Below are positions 46,154 through 54,133 of a stretch of 64,000 bases of DNA, piece after piece. This DNA comes from Muribaculaceae bacterium (lineage in GTDB: Bacteria > Bacteroidota > Bacteroidia > Bacteroidales > Muribaculaceae). The DNA lies in NCBI GenBank assembly GCA_017557665.1, contig JAFYYI010000083.1, positions 30,189-94,188 on the forward strand, read 5' to 3'. Numbering within the stretch: position 1 is the stretch's first letter; every line of letters starts with the position of its first letter. A program made the position numbers and the translations under genes. A model generated the notes under the pieces. The model did no database searches, was not told where the DNA came from, and saw only the letters and a list, made by a program, of their open reading frames with translations.

Positions 46154-47097
46154 AAAAGACCTTACTGTTGCCGCTGTCGCTGACTTTCGCCATGATGCTC
46201 ATGGCCTTTACTGCGTGTGCCCACCCCACCGATAAAAAAGCGACTAAAACCGAAGCTGCAAAGGCTGTAACGACTAAAACCGAAACGCCTTATGAATACA
46301 AGGATTATCCTGCCGACACCATCGAGGTGATGAGCCAAGCGATGGGCCGCACCATCAAGAATGTTGTTGTCAGGCCATCGAAGGATTTCATCGCTGAAAA
46401 TGACACGATGCGTTTTCCTGTACTCTACCTGTTGCACGGCGCCTTCGGTTGCTACAGCGACTGGTCAAAAAAGGCCGACCTGCATCGACTGGCCGACTTA
46501 TATGACGTCATCATCGTGTGCCCCGACGGGCAGGACAGCTGGTACTTTGATTCGCCTGTGGACCCGAAGATGCAGTTCGAGACCTACGTGAGCAAAGAGC
46601 TGGTCACCTACATCGACAGCCACTATCCCACCTATGCCAACCGCTACATGCGCGCCATCACGGGCTTGAGCATGGGTGGCCACGGCGCGCTGTTCCTGGC
46701 GTTCCGCCACCCTGACGTGTTCTGGTCGTGCGGCAGCATGAGCGGCAACATGGACATTACCCAATATCCTGACAAGTGGCATATCAAGGACCGCCTGGGC
46801 GACTATGCCACCAACAAGCAGCGCTGGCACGATCATGCCGTGTGCAACCTGGTGGACCAGGTCAAAGCCAGCACCCTCAAGCCCGCCCAGAACATCATCA
46901 TCGACGACGGCCTGAATGACATCTTCATCAAGAACAACATCGCCATGCACGACCAACTTGTCGAGAAAGGCATCGACCATGACTTCACCGTGCGCCCCGG
47001 CCGTCACAGCTGGGATTACTGGGTGAACTCGCTGGATTACCACCTGATGTTCTTTGACAAGGCCTTTGACCGCGGCAGGAAACTCATGCAAGAATAA
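46150..47097 (+). CDS. Esterase D/CE1-like alpha/beta-hydrolase lipoprotein
   Basis: 315 residues. The lipoprotein signal ends MAFTAC (Cys23), followed by a Lys/Thr-rich linker and an esterase D-like alpha/beta hydrolase. The nucleophile elbow is GLSMGGHG with Ser174; the oxyanion segment is YLLHGAFG; the catalytic His is near the C-terminus (GRHSWDYW). Related proteins include acetyl-xylan/feruloyl esterases and mycolyltransferase-like esterases; the substrate is unknown. It is coupled to tadA by the ATGA overlap. Confidence 0.86.
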   Translation: MKKTLLLPLSLTFAMMLMAFTACAHPTDKKATKTEAAKAVTTKTETPYEYKDYPADTIEVMSQAMGRTIKNVVVRPSKDFIAENDTMRFPVLYLLHGAFGCYSDWSKKADLHRLADLYDVIIVCPDGQDSWYFDSPVDPKMQFETYVSKELVTYIDSHYPTYANRYMRAITGLSMGGHGALFLAFRHPDVFWSCGSMSGNMDITQYPDKWHIKDRLGDYATNKQRWHDHAVCNLVDQVKASTLKPAQNIIIDDGLNDIFIKNNIAMHDQLVEKGIDHDFTVRPGRHSWDYWVNSLDYHLMFFDKAFDRGRKLMQE

Positions 47098-47118
47098 CTC
47101 TACTTCAACAATACCATT

Positions 47119-48162
47119 ATGACAAACTACAAGAAACCGAAAATACTGATTATCTACACTGGTGGCACCATCGGCATGATTGAGAACCCCGAGACTCACG
47201 CTCTGCAGCCGTTCAACTTTGACCACCTGATGGACAATGTACCTAAAATCAAGAAACTGGACTATGATATCAGCAATCTCCAGTTCAATCCGCCCATCGA
47301 CAGTTCCAATATGGACCCGAAACACTGGCGCGATATTGCATTGGCCATTGAAGAACGCTACTACCGCTATGACGGTTTTGTCGTGCTGCACGGCACCGAC
47401 ACGATGGCCTTCACCGCCTCGGCGTTGAGTTTCATGCTCGAGAACTTGAGCAAGCCTGTCATCATTACCGGCTCGCAACTGCCCATCGGCGAGGTGCGCA
47501 CCGACGGCGATGAGAATCTGATAGCAGCCCTACAGGTCGCTGCCGCTATGGACGAGAAGGGTCGCCCACGCGTTCAAGAAGTGGCTATCTTGTTTGGTGG
47601 CTACCTGTGGCGCGGCAACCGTGCCACCAAGATGAGTGCCGATAACTTCAACGCCTTCAAGAGTTTTAATTATCCCGAACTGGCTGAAATCGGACTCGCC
47701 ATTGAATATAACCCCAAATGTCTGAGAATCATGCCACCTCGACCTCTCAGGGTGTGCCCCGATATGGATCCCAATGTCATCTTCCTCGAGCTCAACCCCG
47801 GCATGAGCGAGCAGACGCTTGACTACCTGTTGCACACACCGGGCATCAAGGGCATCGTTCTCAAGACCTACGGCGCGGGCAACACACCCAACCATCCCTG
47901 GTTCATCAAGTGCATCAAGGAAGCCGTTGACCGCGGCGTGGTCATCGTCAACGTGACCCAGTGTGTTAATGGCGGGGTAAACTGCTCGCTCTATGAGACC
48001 GGCAAGACGCTTCTTGACGCTGGCGTCATCAGCGGCTACGACATCACCAGCGAGGCCGCCATCACCAAGCTGATGTTCCTCTTCGGTATGCAGTACTCCC
48101 CCAGCATGGTCAAGAAATACATGGCCAGTGACCTGTGCGGTGAAATCACCATCCCAGAGTAA
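47119..48162 (+). CDS. ansA: Type I L-asparaginase
   Basis: 347 residues, cytoplasmic (no signal peptide). The first nucleophile motif is YTGGTIG (Thr14) and the second HGTDTM (residues 91-96). The C-terminal domain has KTYGAGN. It hydrolyses asparagine to aspartate and ammonia. It lies 21 bases after the esterase gene, so it is probably part of the same transcript, which ends at the hairpin at 48183-48219. Confidence 0.93.
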   Translation: MTNYKKPKILIIYTGGTIGMIENPETHALQPFNFDHLMDNVPKIKKLDYDISNLQFNPPIDSSNMDPKHWRDIALAIEERYYRYDGFVVLHGTDTMAFTASALSFMLENLSKPVIITGSQLPIGEVRTDGDENLIAALQVAAAMDEKGRPRVQEVAILFGGYLWRGNRATKMSADNFNAFKSFNYPELAEIGLAIEYNPKCLRIMPPRPLRVCPDMDPNVIFLELNPGMSEQTLDYLLHTPGIKGIVLKTYGAGNTPNHPWFIKCIKEAVDRGVVIVNVTQCVNGGVNCSLYETGKTLLDAGVISGYDITSEAAITKLMFLFGMQYSPSMVKKYMASDLCGEITIPE

Positions 48163-48182
48163 CAACCCATAGCATCATACGG

Positions 48183-48225
48183 CAAGCCGCCAGGACCTTC
48201 ATAGAATCCCGGCGGCTTGTTTGGT
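48183..48225 (+). terminator. Terminator of ansA (convergent region)
   Basis: CAAGCCGCC (48183-48191) pairs with GGCGGCTTG (48211-48219), followed by TTTGGT. It could also serve the convergent DUF4332 gene. Confidence 0.7.
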
Positions 48226-48241
48226 AATTGAAAGACCTGGA

Positions 48242-48649
48242 TTAGTAGGTCATGCGAGGCTCAAGTTCCTTGGCTTGGTCAATCATCTTCTGGATTTCAA
48301 CCTCGGCGGGCACGCGGCCACACAGGTGCTTCTCCTCATTGACCTCGGCCACCTTGGCGGCGAGGTTAGCGGCAACGCGATGACGCAACTCCTTGACGGT
48401 GTCAACACCGGCAGCCTCAAGCAGTTCGGCGAACTGCGGTCCGATGCCGTTGATGCGGAACAGGTCGGCATGGTTGGTCCACTTGAGAATCAGTTTCTCG
48501 CTGATACCGGTCTTCTCGGCCAGTTCCTTGCGTCCAGCAGGAGCGGCGCAGCGATCCAGCAGTTGCTCAACAGTCTCAACGCCCTCAGCAATCAGTTTGG
48601 GAGCATAAACATCTCCAATACCCTCGATGTCAATAATCTTGTAATTCAT
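48242..48649 (-). CDS. DUF4332 helix-hairpin-helix protein
   Basis: 135 residues with two helix-hairpin-helix-like repeats: IEGIGDVYAPKLIAEGVET at the N-terminus and INGIGPQFAELLEAAGVDT at about 65-83. DUF4332 proteins are predicted to bind nucleic acid non-specifically; no enzymatic motif is present. It lies downstream of the aquaporin gene on the same strand with a 33-base gap and may be co-transcribed. The cellular role is unknown. Confidence 0.87.
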   Translation of the reverse strand: MNYKIIDIEGIGDVYAPKLIAEGVETVEQLLDRCAAPAGRKELAEKTGISEKLILKWTNHADLFRINGIGPQFAELLEAAGVDTVKELRHRVAANLAAKVAEVNEEKHLCGRVPAEVEIQKMIDQAKELEPRMTY

Positions 48650-48682
48650 TGTAATTAAACGTTATTTAGTTGGTAAATAAAA

Positions 48683-49393
48683 TTATTCAGCTTCCTTGCA
48701 GCAGTCGCAGCCGATGACTTTCCAGATGCAAGCTGCCAAAGCACCACCGATGAACGGGCCGACGATGAAGATCCACAGTTCCTTCAAAGCATCGCCACCG
48801 GCGAACAGAGCGGGACCGATAGAACGAGCAGGATTCACGCTTGTGCCTGTGTAGTGGATGCCCACCAAGTGGATGAGAATCAGCGACAGACCGATGGCAA
48901 GGCCTGCGAAGTTGTTGGTGGCGCCGTTGGTCTTGCTGGTCGAACCAAGCACAACAAGCACAAAGAGCATGGTGAGCACAATCTCGGCAATTAAGCCTGT
49001 GGTTACCGAAACCTTCCCGGCCGGACCGATTTCATTAAGGGTCTGCAAGCCGTTAGCACCCAGGCCACTGTCACAGCCAGCCAGCACACACAGCACTGCA
49101 GCGGCGAGAATAGCGCCAATCACCTGGAAAACGATGTACATGCCACAATCCTTGGCACTCATACGGCCACTCAGGAAACAGCCCAGCGAGATGGCGGGAT
49201 TGATGTGGCAACCGCTGATGCCGCCGATGGTGTAGGCCATGGCCACGACAGCGAGACCAAAAGCGATAGCAGTTCCGATGACTGCGGGCGTACCAGCCAC
49301 AACACCGGTGTTGCAACCCAGACTAACTGCCGCACCGCATCCCAAGAACGTCAACACAAATGTGCCAACCATTTCAGCTAAATACTTCTTCAT
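48683..49393 (-). CDS. Aquaporin / MIP-family channel
   Basis: About 236 residues with six membrane helices. The two pore motifs are HINPAIS and SVNPARS. The Arg after the second NPA and the narrow-pore residues (His and Cys/Thr around the filter) suggest an AqpZ-like water channel rather than a glycerol facilitator, but this is inference. The start MKKYLAEMVGT is chosen over an upstream Met that would add a non-conserved extension. The C-terminus CDCCKEAE has a Cys cluster. Confidence 0.9.
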   Translation of the reverse strand: MKKYLAEMVGTFVLTFLGCGAAVSLGCNTGVVAGTPAVIGTAIAFGLAVVAMAYTIGGISGCHINPAISLGCFLSGRMSAKDCGMYIVFQVIGAILAAAVLCVLAGCDSGLGANGLQTLNEIGPAGKVSVTTGLIAEIVLTMLFVLVVLGSTSKTNGATNNFAGLAIGLSLILIHLVGIHYTGTSVNPARSIGPALFAGGDALKELWIFIVGPFIGGALAACIWKVIGCDCCKEAE

Positions 49394-49445
49394 AATGCAA
49401 AGACAATTAATATTTTGGTTAAACAAGTTAATTTATCACATCATG

Positions 49446-49515
49446 TTTAGAGTTCAGGGTTTACAGTTTAGAGGGGCATTCGCACCAAAAGCCTAAGCGA
49501 TACCTAAAGTCTAAA
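49446..49515. repeat. Compound 7-bp repeat element with GC-rich core (third copy of the architecture)
   Basis: Heptamers TTTAGAG, TTCAGGG, TTTACAG, TTTAGAG (49446-49473), then GGGCATTCGCACC, then a right part with CCTAAG, CCTAAAG and TCTAAAAG. The core and right word resemble the element at 18539-18608. It lies between the divergent aquaporin and dehydrogenase genes. Confidence 0.65.
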
Positions 49516-49574
49516 AGATTGGCAAACATAGCATTTTTTTGTCTAAAGTGCAAGAAAAAAAGATAAAAACTTCC

Positions 49575-49582
49575 TATATTTG
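49575..49582 (+). promoter_or_regulatory. Promoter of the dehydrogenase gene
   Basis: TATATTTG, 45 bases upstream of the ATG at 49627. Confidence 0.65.
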
Positions 49583-49626
49583 CAGATTAATTACATAGCA
49601 AACCAAGAAAACAGAAAATAACGACT

Positions 49627-50943
49627 ATGAACGTTTCAATAGTAGGAACAGGATATGTGGGCCTGGTGAGCGGCACCTGCTTTGCCGATCTGGGTGTGAA
49701 CGTGACCTGCGTGGACCGAGACGGCCAGAAGATTAACCGCCTGGTGTACGGCGCCATCCCCATCTATGAGCCGGGGTTGGACAATATGATTAACCGCAAC
49801 GTCAACGACAAGCGCCTCGTCTTCTCCAGCGACTACAAGCAAGGATTCATCGACCAGGACTTTGTCTTCTGCGCCATCGACACCACCGCCGATGCCGACG
49901 GCTCAACCGATGTGGGTCCCATCCTAGACATCGCCAGAGATTTCGGTGAGCACATCACACACTACAGTGTGTTTGTCATCAAGTCCACCGTTCCCGTGGG
50001 CACGGCACAGTATGTGACCAAGGTCATTAACGACACGCTCGAGGCCCGTGGTGCCAAGGACATCAAGTTTGATGTCGCCAGCAATCCCGACTTCTTGACC
50101 GAGGGCAATGGCATCAAGGACTTCATGAAGCCCGACCGCATCGTCATCGGCACTGAGACGACAACTGCGCGCCAAGCCATGGAACGGCTCTACCGCACAA
50201 TCCTGATGCACAACAACCGCAACGTCATCTATACCGACACGCGCACTGCCGAGATGATCAAGTATGCCGCGACATCGATGCTTGCCACCCGTGTGAGCTT
50301 CATGAACGAGATTGCCAACTTGTGTGAAATTGTGGGCGCCGACATCAACGTGGTGCGTCACGGCGTGGGAACCGACAGCCGCATCGGCCCCAAATACATC
50401 TTCCCGGGCTGCGGCTATGGCGGCACGCTGTTCCCCCAGGACATCAACGACCTGATCAAGATTGGCAGCGAGCACAACTATGACATGGAGATTCTCAAGG
50501 CCGTGGAGAACGTGAACGCGCGCCAAAAGCGCATCCTGTTCAAAAAACTGAACAACCACTTTAAGGGCGACCTCGAGGGCAAGACCGTAGCCCTGTGGGG
50601 ACTGAGTTTCAAGCCCGAGACCGACGACATGACGATGGCGCCCGCCATCGACACCATCAACCTGCTGATGGAAGCCGGCTGCCAAGTGCGCGTCTATGAT
50701 CCCGTCGCCATGAATGCCACCAAGCGCCGCTGGAGCAATGTGTATTGCGGCTTGGACATGTATGACGCTGTCAAGGGCGCCGATGCCGTGCTGCTGCTCA
50801 CCGAGTGGCGCCAATTCCGCATCCCCGCATGGCAGACCGTTAAGAGCCTGATGCACACGCCGGTAGTTATCGACGGCCGCAACGTGTATGACGGCGACGA
50901 ACTGCAGGATCTCGGTTTCACCTACTACTGCATCGGCCGCTGA
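49627..50943 (+). CDS. UDP-glucose 6-dehydrogenase homologue with altered active site
   Basis: 438 residues with the full three-domain architecture of UDP-glucose/GDP-mannose dehydrogenases: a GTGYVG NAD loop at residues 7-12, KSTVPVG, and a C-terminal domain ending in the typical DGRN.YD...FTYYCIGR. The active site is not canonical. The nucleophile block is GGTLFPQD (Leu268, Gln271) instead of GGSCFPKD. The KYAAN block is KYAAT (Thr216 for Asn). The NPEF block is NPDF (Asp155). Lys212, Glu159 and Asp272 are retained. Reading frame and length are intact, so it is not a pseudogene. Normal two-step oxidation to UDP-glucuronate is doubtful. Confidence 0.85.
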   Translation: MNVSIVGTGYVGLVSGTCFADLGVNVTCVDRDGQKINRLVYGAIPIYEPGLDNMINRNVNDKRLVFSSDYKQGFIDQDFVFCAIDTTADADGSTDVGPILDIARDFGEHITHYSVFVIKSTVPVGTAQYVTKVINDTLEARGAKDIKFDVASNPDFLTEGNGIKDFMKPDRIVIGTETTTARQAMERLYRTILMHNNRNVIYTDTRTAEMIKYAATSMLATRVSFMNEIANLCEIVGADINVVRHGVGTDSRIGPKYIFPGCGYGGTLFPQDINDLIKIGSEHNYDMEILKAVENVNARQKRILFKKLNNHFKGDLEGKTVALWGLSFKPETDDMTMAPAIDTINLLMEAGCQVRVYDPVAMNATKRRWSNVYCGLDMYDAVKGADAVLLLTEWRQFRIPAWQTVKSLMHTPVVIDGRNVYDGDELQDLGFTYYCIGR

Positions 50944-50959
50944 GTGGCCCGTCATTCCA

Positions 50960-50995
50960 GATGGTTTGGATATTCTAGATGATCTAGAGGGTATC
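50960..50995. repeat. 9-bp repeat array (unit GATNNTCTA)
   Basis: GATGGTTTG, GATATTCTA, GATGATCTA, GAGGGTATC in 9-bp register, directly after the dehydrogenase stop. The word is close to that at 9565-9600. Confidence 0.6.
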
Positions 50996-51040
50996 AACAA
51001 CAAGAAACCGCCTCGTAGGGCGGTTTCTTGTTGTTTTGTT
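50996..51040. terminator. Bidirectional terminator between the dehydrogenase and PorE-like genes
   Basis: A perfect 17-bp stem (50996-51012 with 51019-51035) with a 6-base loop. T-rich tails follow on both strands. Confidence 0.9.
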
Positions 51041-51053
51041 TCCAGTAATCCTT

Positions 51054-53051
51054 TTAGTACTGGTACTCGGTGTCTAGGACTGTGAATTCGGTTCGGCGGT
51101 TGATTTGGTCGGCCGCCGCCTTGTCTTCCTTGCTCAAGGTCTTGATGAACTCCTCGTTTAACGTGACACCTTCCTCAAACTGGGGATACTGGCTGTGGAT
51201 GCGCTTGGTGACGGTCTTGGGCCGTGACTTGCCATAACCAGCGGGTTTGAGGCGCTCACGCGGAATGCCCTGCTCAACCAGGTAATCGACAACACTCTGG
51301 GCACGACGCTGTGACAGTCCCTGGTTGTATTTCTCGGTACCCACACGGTCGGTGTGTGAGGCCATCTCGATGACGATATTGGGATGGTCCTTCAAGAGCA
51401 TGACCATACTGTCGAGCGCGAGTTTGGACTCATCACGCAGAACGGCCTTATCAAAATCATAGAAGATGTTCTCGATAATCTGAGCCTTGAACGTCGCAGC
51501 CAGGATAAAGTCCACATTATACTCCGCGTCTTCCTCGGTGCTGTCGCTCTCAAACTCTTGACGGGCATTCAGGTAGCCATCGGCACTAGCCAGCATAGCG
51601 TACTTGACACCTCGCTGCAGGTCGAAGCGGAAAGAGCCGTCGGGCTTGGCGACAGTCTTCTGGTTGCTGCCGTCGTCACCGACGATGCGGATGACCGCAT
51701 TAGGCACCGGCTCATCGTCCTTGTCCACAACATAACCCGAGATCCATATCTGCAGGTCGGGCTTAACAAACTTGAAAATGTGGTCATAGCCACGGGCGTC
51801 GCCGCGGTTGCTGGAGAAGAATCCGCTCTCGCCCTCACCAAAGGTGATACCGAAGTCATCGGCCGACGAGTTCATCGGAACACCCATATTCTCGATGGCC
51901 CACTTGTCCAAGGAGAACTTGTCGTCCTTTTCACGGGGCTGCAACTTGGCCACAAACAGATCCAGACCGCCCATACCAGGATGGCCGTCACTGGAGAAAT
52001 ACAAGAGGCTGTCGGTGCGCACATTGGGGAAACGCTCGTTACCCTTGGTATTGATTTGCGGGCCCAAATTCTCGAGCGTACCGTGCTTGTCCTTGATGTT
52101 GATGCGCCAAATGTCCGTACCACCCTGTCCGCCGGGCATGTCGCTGGCGAAATAAAGCCAGATACCATCGGGGCTGACAGCCGGGTCGGTATAGTTGCTT
52201 AAGGTGTCGGCAGTGATTTCAAACTTTTGCGGAGCGCTCCACTTGGCCTCGCTGCGGCTACTGGTATAAATCTCTACCGTCGTGGGCCAGTCCTGACGGA
52301 CGGCACGTGCGAGGTACATGGTCGAACCATCGGGAGAAAAGGCCGCCGCTCCCTCGTCGTGCTCGGTATTCAGGCCACCATCCACGACTTCGGGACGAGA
52401 CCAGTTACCCTTTTCGTCCTTTTTGGAAAAGAAGATATCGCCCTTCTTGATGCCCGTGATTTCACTGCGCAGCTCACCGGTTGACTTGTCGTTGGTAGAG
52501 GTGAGATACAGGTACTCGTGATTCTTGTCAAGAAACATCGGGCAATAATCAGCACGGCGCGAGCTGAACAGGGAAAAGGACTTGACAATGTAGCGCGAAC
52601 CTTCCTCTTTCCACTGTGGTGCCAGTTCACAACCACGGATACCCACCCAGGCTTCCCAACTGTCGGGAGCAATGTTCAAATACTCGTTGTAACTCTTGAT
52701 GGCTGCAGAATACTGGCCATCTCGCTGCTGCGCCTGAGCCAGTCGCAGCATGATCGTCGTGTCCTCATGTTGATAACGGACGGCATTCTGGAAAGCAGCC
52801 GCAGCACGGTTGCCTTGATTGAGGCGCAAGTGGCACATACCCAACTGGAAAGCCAACTCGCCACGCAGCCAAGCGTCCTCCTTGCGATTATAGCGGTTGT
52901 ACAGCTTGCGATAGATGGTGGCAGCATCGAAGTACTCGCCACGGTCGTAAGCTTCATCGGCATCCTTGAGCTTAGGCCCTTTACAAGATGTCAACGAGAG
53001 CACTACCGATGCGAGCATCAAGCCCACCATGATATAGAGTATCCGTTTCAT
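51054..53051 (-). CDS. PorE-like OmpA-family lipoprotein (TPR, PD40 propeller, CRD, OmpA)
   Basis: 665 residues. The lipoprotein signal ends LSLTSC (Cys23). It is followed by TPR repeats (about 30-150), a beta-propeller of PD40/WD40-like repeats (about 165-415: YLYLTSTNDKSTG, STMYLARAV, IWLYFASDMPGGQGGTDIW), a carboxypeptidase-regulatory-like domain (about 425-500) and an OmpA peptidoglycan-binding domain (about 540-660, SHTDRVGTEKYN). This is the domain order of PorE of Porphyromonas gingivalis, a periplasmic T9SS component. Related proteins are common, so the T9SS role is inference, supported by two T9SS-tailed proteins in the window. Confidence 0.83.
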   Translation of the reverse strand: MKRILYIMVGLMLASVVLSLTSCKGPKLKDADEAYDRGEYFDAATIYRKLYNRYNRKEDAWLRGELAFQLGMCHLRLNQGNRAAAAFQNAVRYQHEDTTIMLRLAQAQQRDGQYSAAIKSYNEYLNIAPDSWEAWVGIRGCELAPQWKEEGSRYIVKSFSLFSSRRADYCPMFLDKNHEYLYLTSTNDKSTGELRSEITGIKKGDIFFSKKDEKGNWSRPEVVDGGLNTEHDEGAAAFSPDGSTMYLARAVRQDWPTTVEIYTSSRSEAKWSAPQKFEITADTLSNYTDPAVSPDGIWLYFASDMPGGQGGTDIWRINIKDKHGTLENLGPQINTKGNERFPNVRTDSLLYFSSDGHPGMGGLDLFVAKLQPREKDDKFSLDKWAIENMGVPMNSSADDFGITFGEGESGFFSSNRGDARGYDHIFKFVKPDLQIWISGYVVDKDDEPVPNAVIRIVGDDGSNQKTVAKPDGSFRFDLQRGVKYAMLASADGYLNARQEFESDSTEEDAEYNVDFILAATFKAQIIENIFYDFDKAVLRDESKLALDSMVMLLKDHPNIVIEMASHTDRVGTEKYNQGLSQRRAQSVVDYLVEQGIPRERLKPAGYGKSRPKTVTKRIHSQYPQFEEGVTLNEEFIKTLSKEDKAAADQINRRTEFTVLDTEYQY

Positions 53052-53138
53052 GAAATTGCGTTACTATTGCTTTAACAATAAAAACGTCAAATCCACCTTA
53101 TTTATTGTTTCAAGCTCCTAAAACCTAACTGTTAACGG

Positions 53139-53972
53139 CTACTCGCTGTAACTGCGCGTGATTGTCATCTGGCGCTTACCATCGAGGGCGATGCTCACGC
53201 GGGTGTAGCGACCGTGGGTGTCGATGTCATAGTCGAAGGTGCGCTCGTGAATCACGTCGTTGCCCTTGAGCTCCTTGATGGCGATGAGAAACTTCTTGCC
53301 GGTCGCCGTGTCAAAGTCGTAGTGATAGCGGAACACCCTGCCACCCGTCTCCTCGCGCACGACATAGCCGTCCTGATAGACAAGCGTGCGCTTGTCGCCC
53401 TTGGTCGGGGTGACCACCAGTTTGGTCAAGTGGCCGTTCTCGTTGAAGGTGTAGTCCTGACGACTGCCGTTGTCGCCCTTGATGGACTCACGGCGTCCGT
53501 GCTCACCATAAATCGGCGCATACTTGATGGTGCGGTTCTTGCTCTTGCTCTGCTTGATGGTGAAACCCAGCACAGGGTCGTAGGCATAGGTATAGTTGGT
53601 CACCGTCTTGGTGCCCTTGTTGCCCTGGATGGTGGACTGGGTCAACAGCCCCTGGGCATTGAAAATGAATACGTTATCACGCTTGGACCCGTCGGTCATG
53701 ACAACCTGCTCGTCCACCCGACCCGTGCAGCCATTGAAGCCCACATCAAAGTGCTCGATGCGGTAGCTGTGAGTGGGATTGTTCACCAGATTGCCATAGA
53801 AAAGCTTGACGGCAGGCTTCACATCTCGAGTGGTATCGATATAGGTAGCAAGGTCCTCCAGGGTAACCTGCTCACTGCACAGGGAGTGCATCTGCCCTTG
53901 GCCCATAGCAGCAGCCACCGCGATGATAGCGGTTACCGCCAACAGTAAAACTCTCTTTATCATAATGGTCAT
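53139..53972 (-). CDS. Uncharacterised secreted protein (YD/RHS-like strands)
   Basis: 277 residues with a signal peptide (IKRVLLLAVTAIIAVAAAMGQ) and a beta-rich body with repeated strands of the form YTYAYDPVLG, YTFNENGHLTKL, FRYHYDFDT and TFDYDIDTHGRYTR. These look like degenerate YD/RHS or toast-rack-type repeats. No catalytic motif or family is recognised; the location is periplasm or cell surface. The start may instead be the Met four codons in. It is solitary with its own promoter. Confidence 0.72.
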   Translation of the reverse strand: MTIMIKRVLLLAVTAIIAVAAAMGQGQMHSLCSEQVTLEDLATYIDTTRDVKPAVKLFYGNLVNNPTHSYRIEHFDVGFNGCTGRVDEQVVMTDGSKRDNVFIFNAQGLLTQSTIQGNKGTKTVTNYTYAYDPVLGFTIKQSKSKNRTIKYAPIYGEHGRRESIKGDNGSRQDYTFNENGHLTKLVVTPTKGDKRTLVYQDGYVVREETGGRVFRYHYDFDTATGKKFLIAIKELKGNDVIHERTFDYDIDTHGRYTRVSIALDGKRQMTITRSYSE

Positions 53973-53992
53973 GTGTTATTAATTTCCTGCTG

Positions 53993-54000
53993 CAAAGATA
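53993..54000 (-). promoter_or_regulatory. Promoter of the unknown secreted protein
   Basis: TATCTTTG on the minus strand, 21 bases before the start codon. Confidence 0.65.
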
Positions 54001-54057
54001 ACTAAAAACTTCAATCACACAAAAAAACGCACATTTAGCGGCAATTATGGCCGTGGG

Positions 54058-54080
54058 TTGCCGTTTTTTGCCTATCTTCG
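54058..54080 (+). promoter_or_regulatory. Candidate promoter of the OPT transporter
   Basis: TATCTTCG at 54073-54080 with upstream TTG and TTTTTTG blocks. It is one base off the consensus and predicts a leader of about 50 bases. Confidence 0.45.
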
Positions 54081-54133
54081 CAGTTTGTTAACCGAATAAT
54101 ACATTACCAATTCAATAACATCATCTATTTTTT

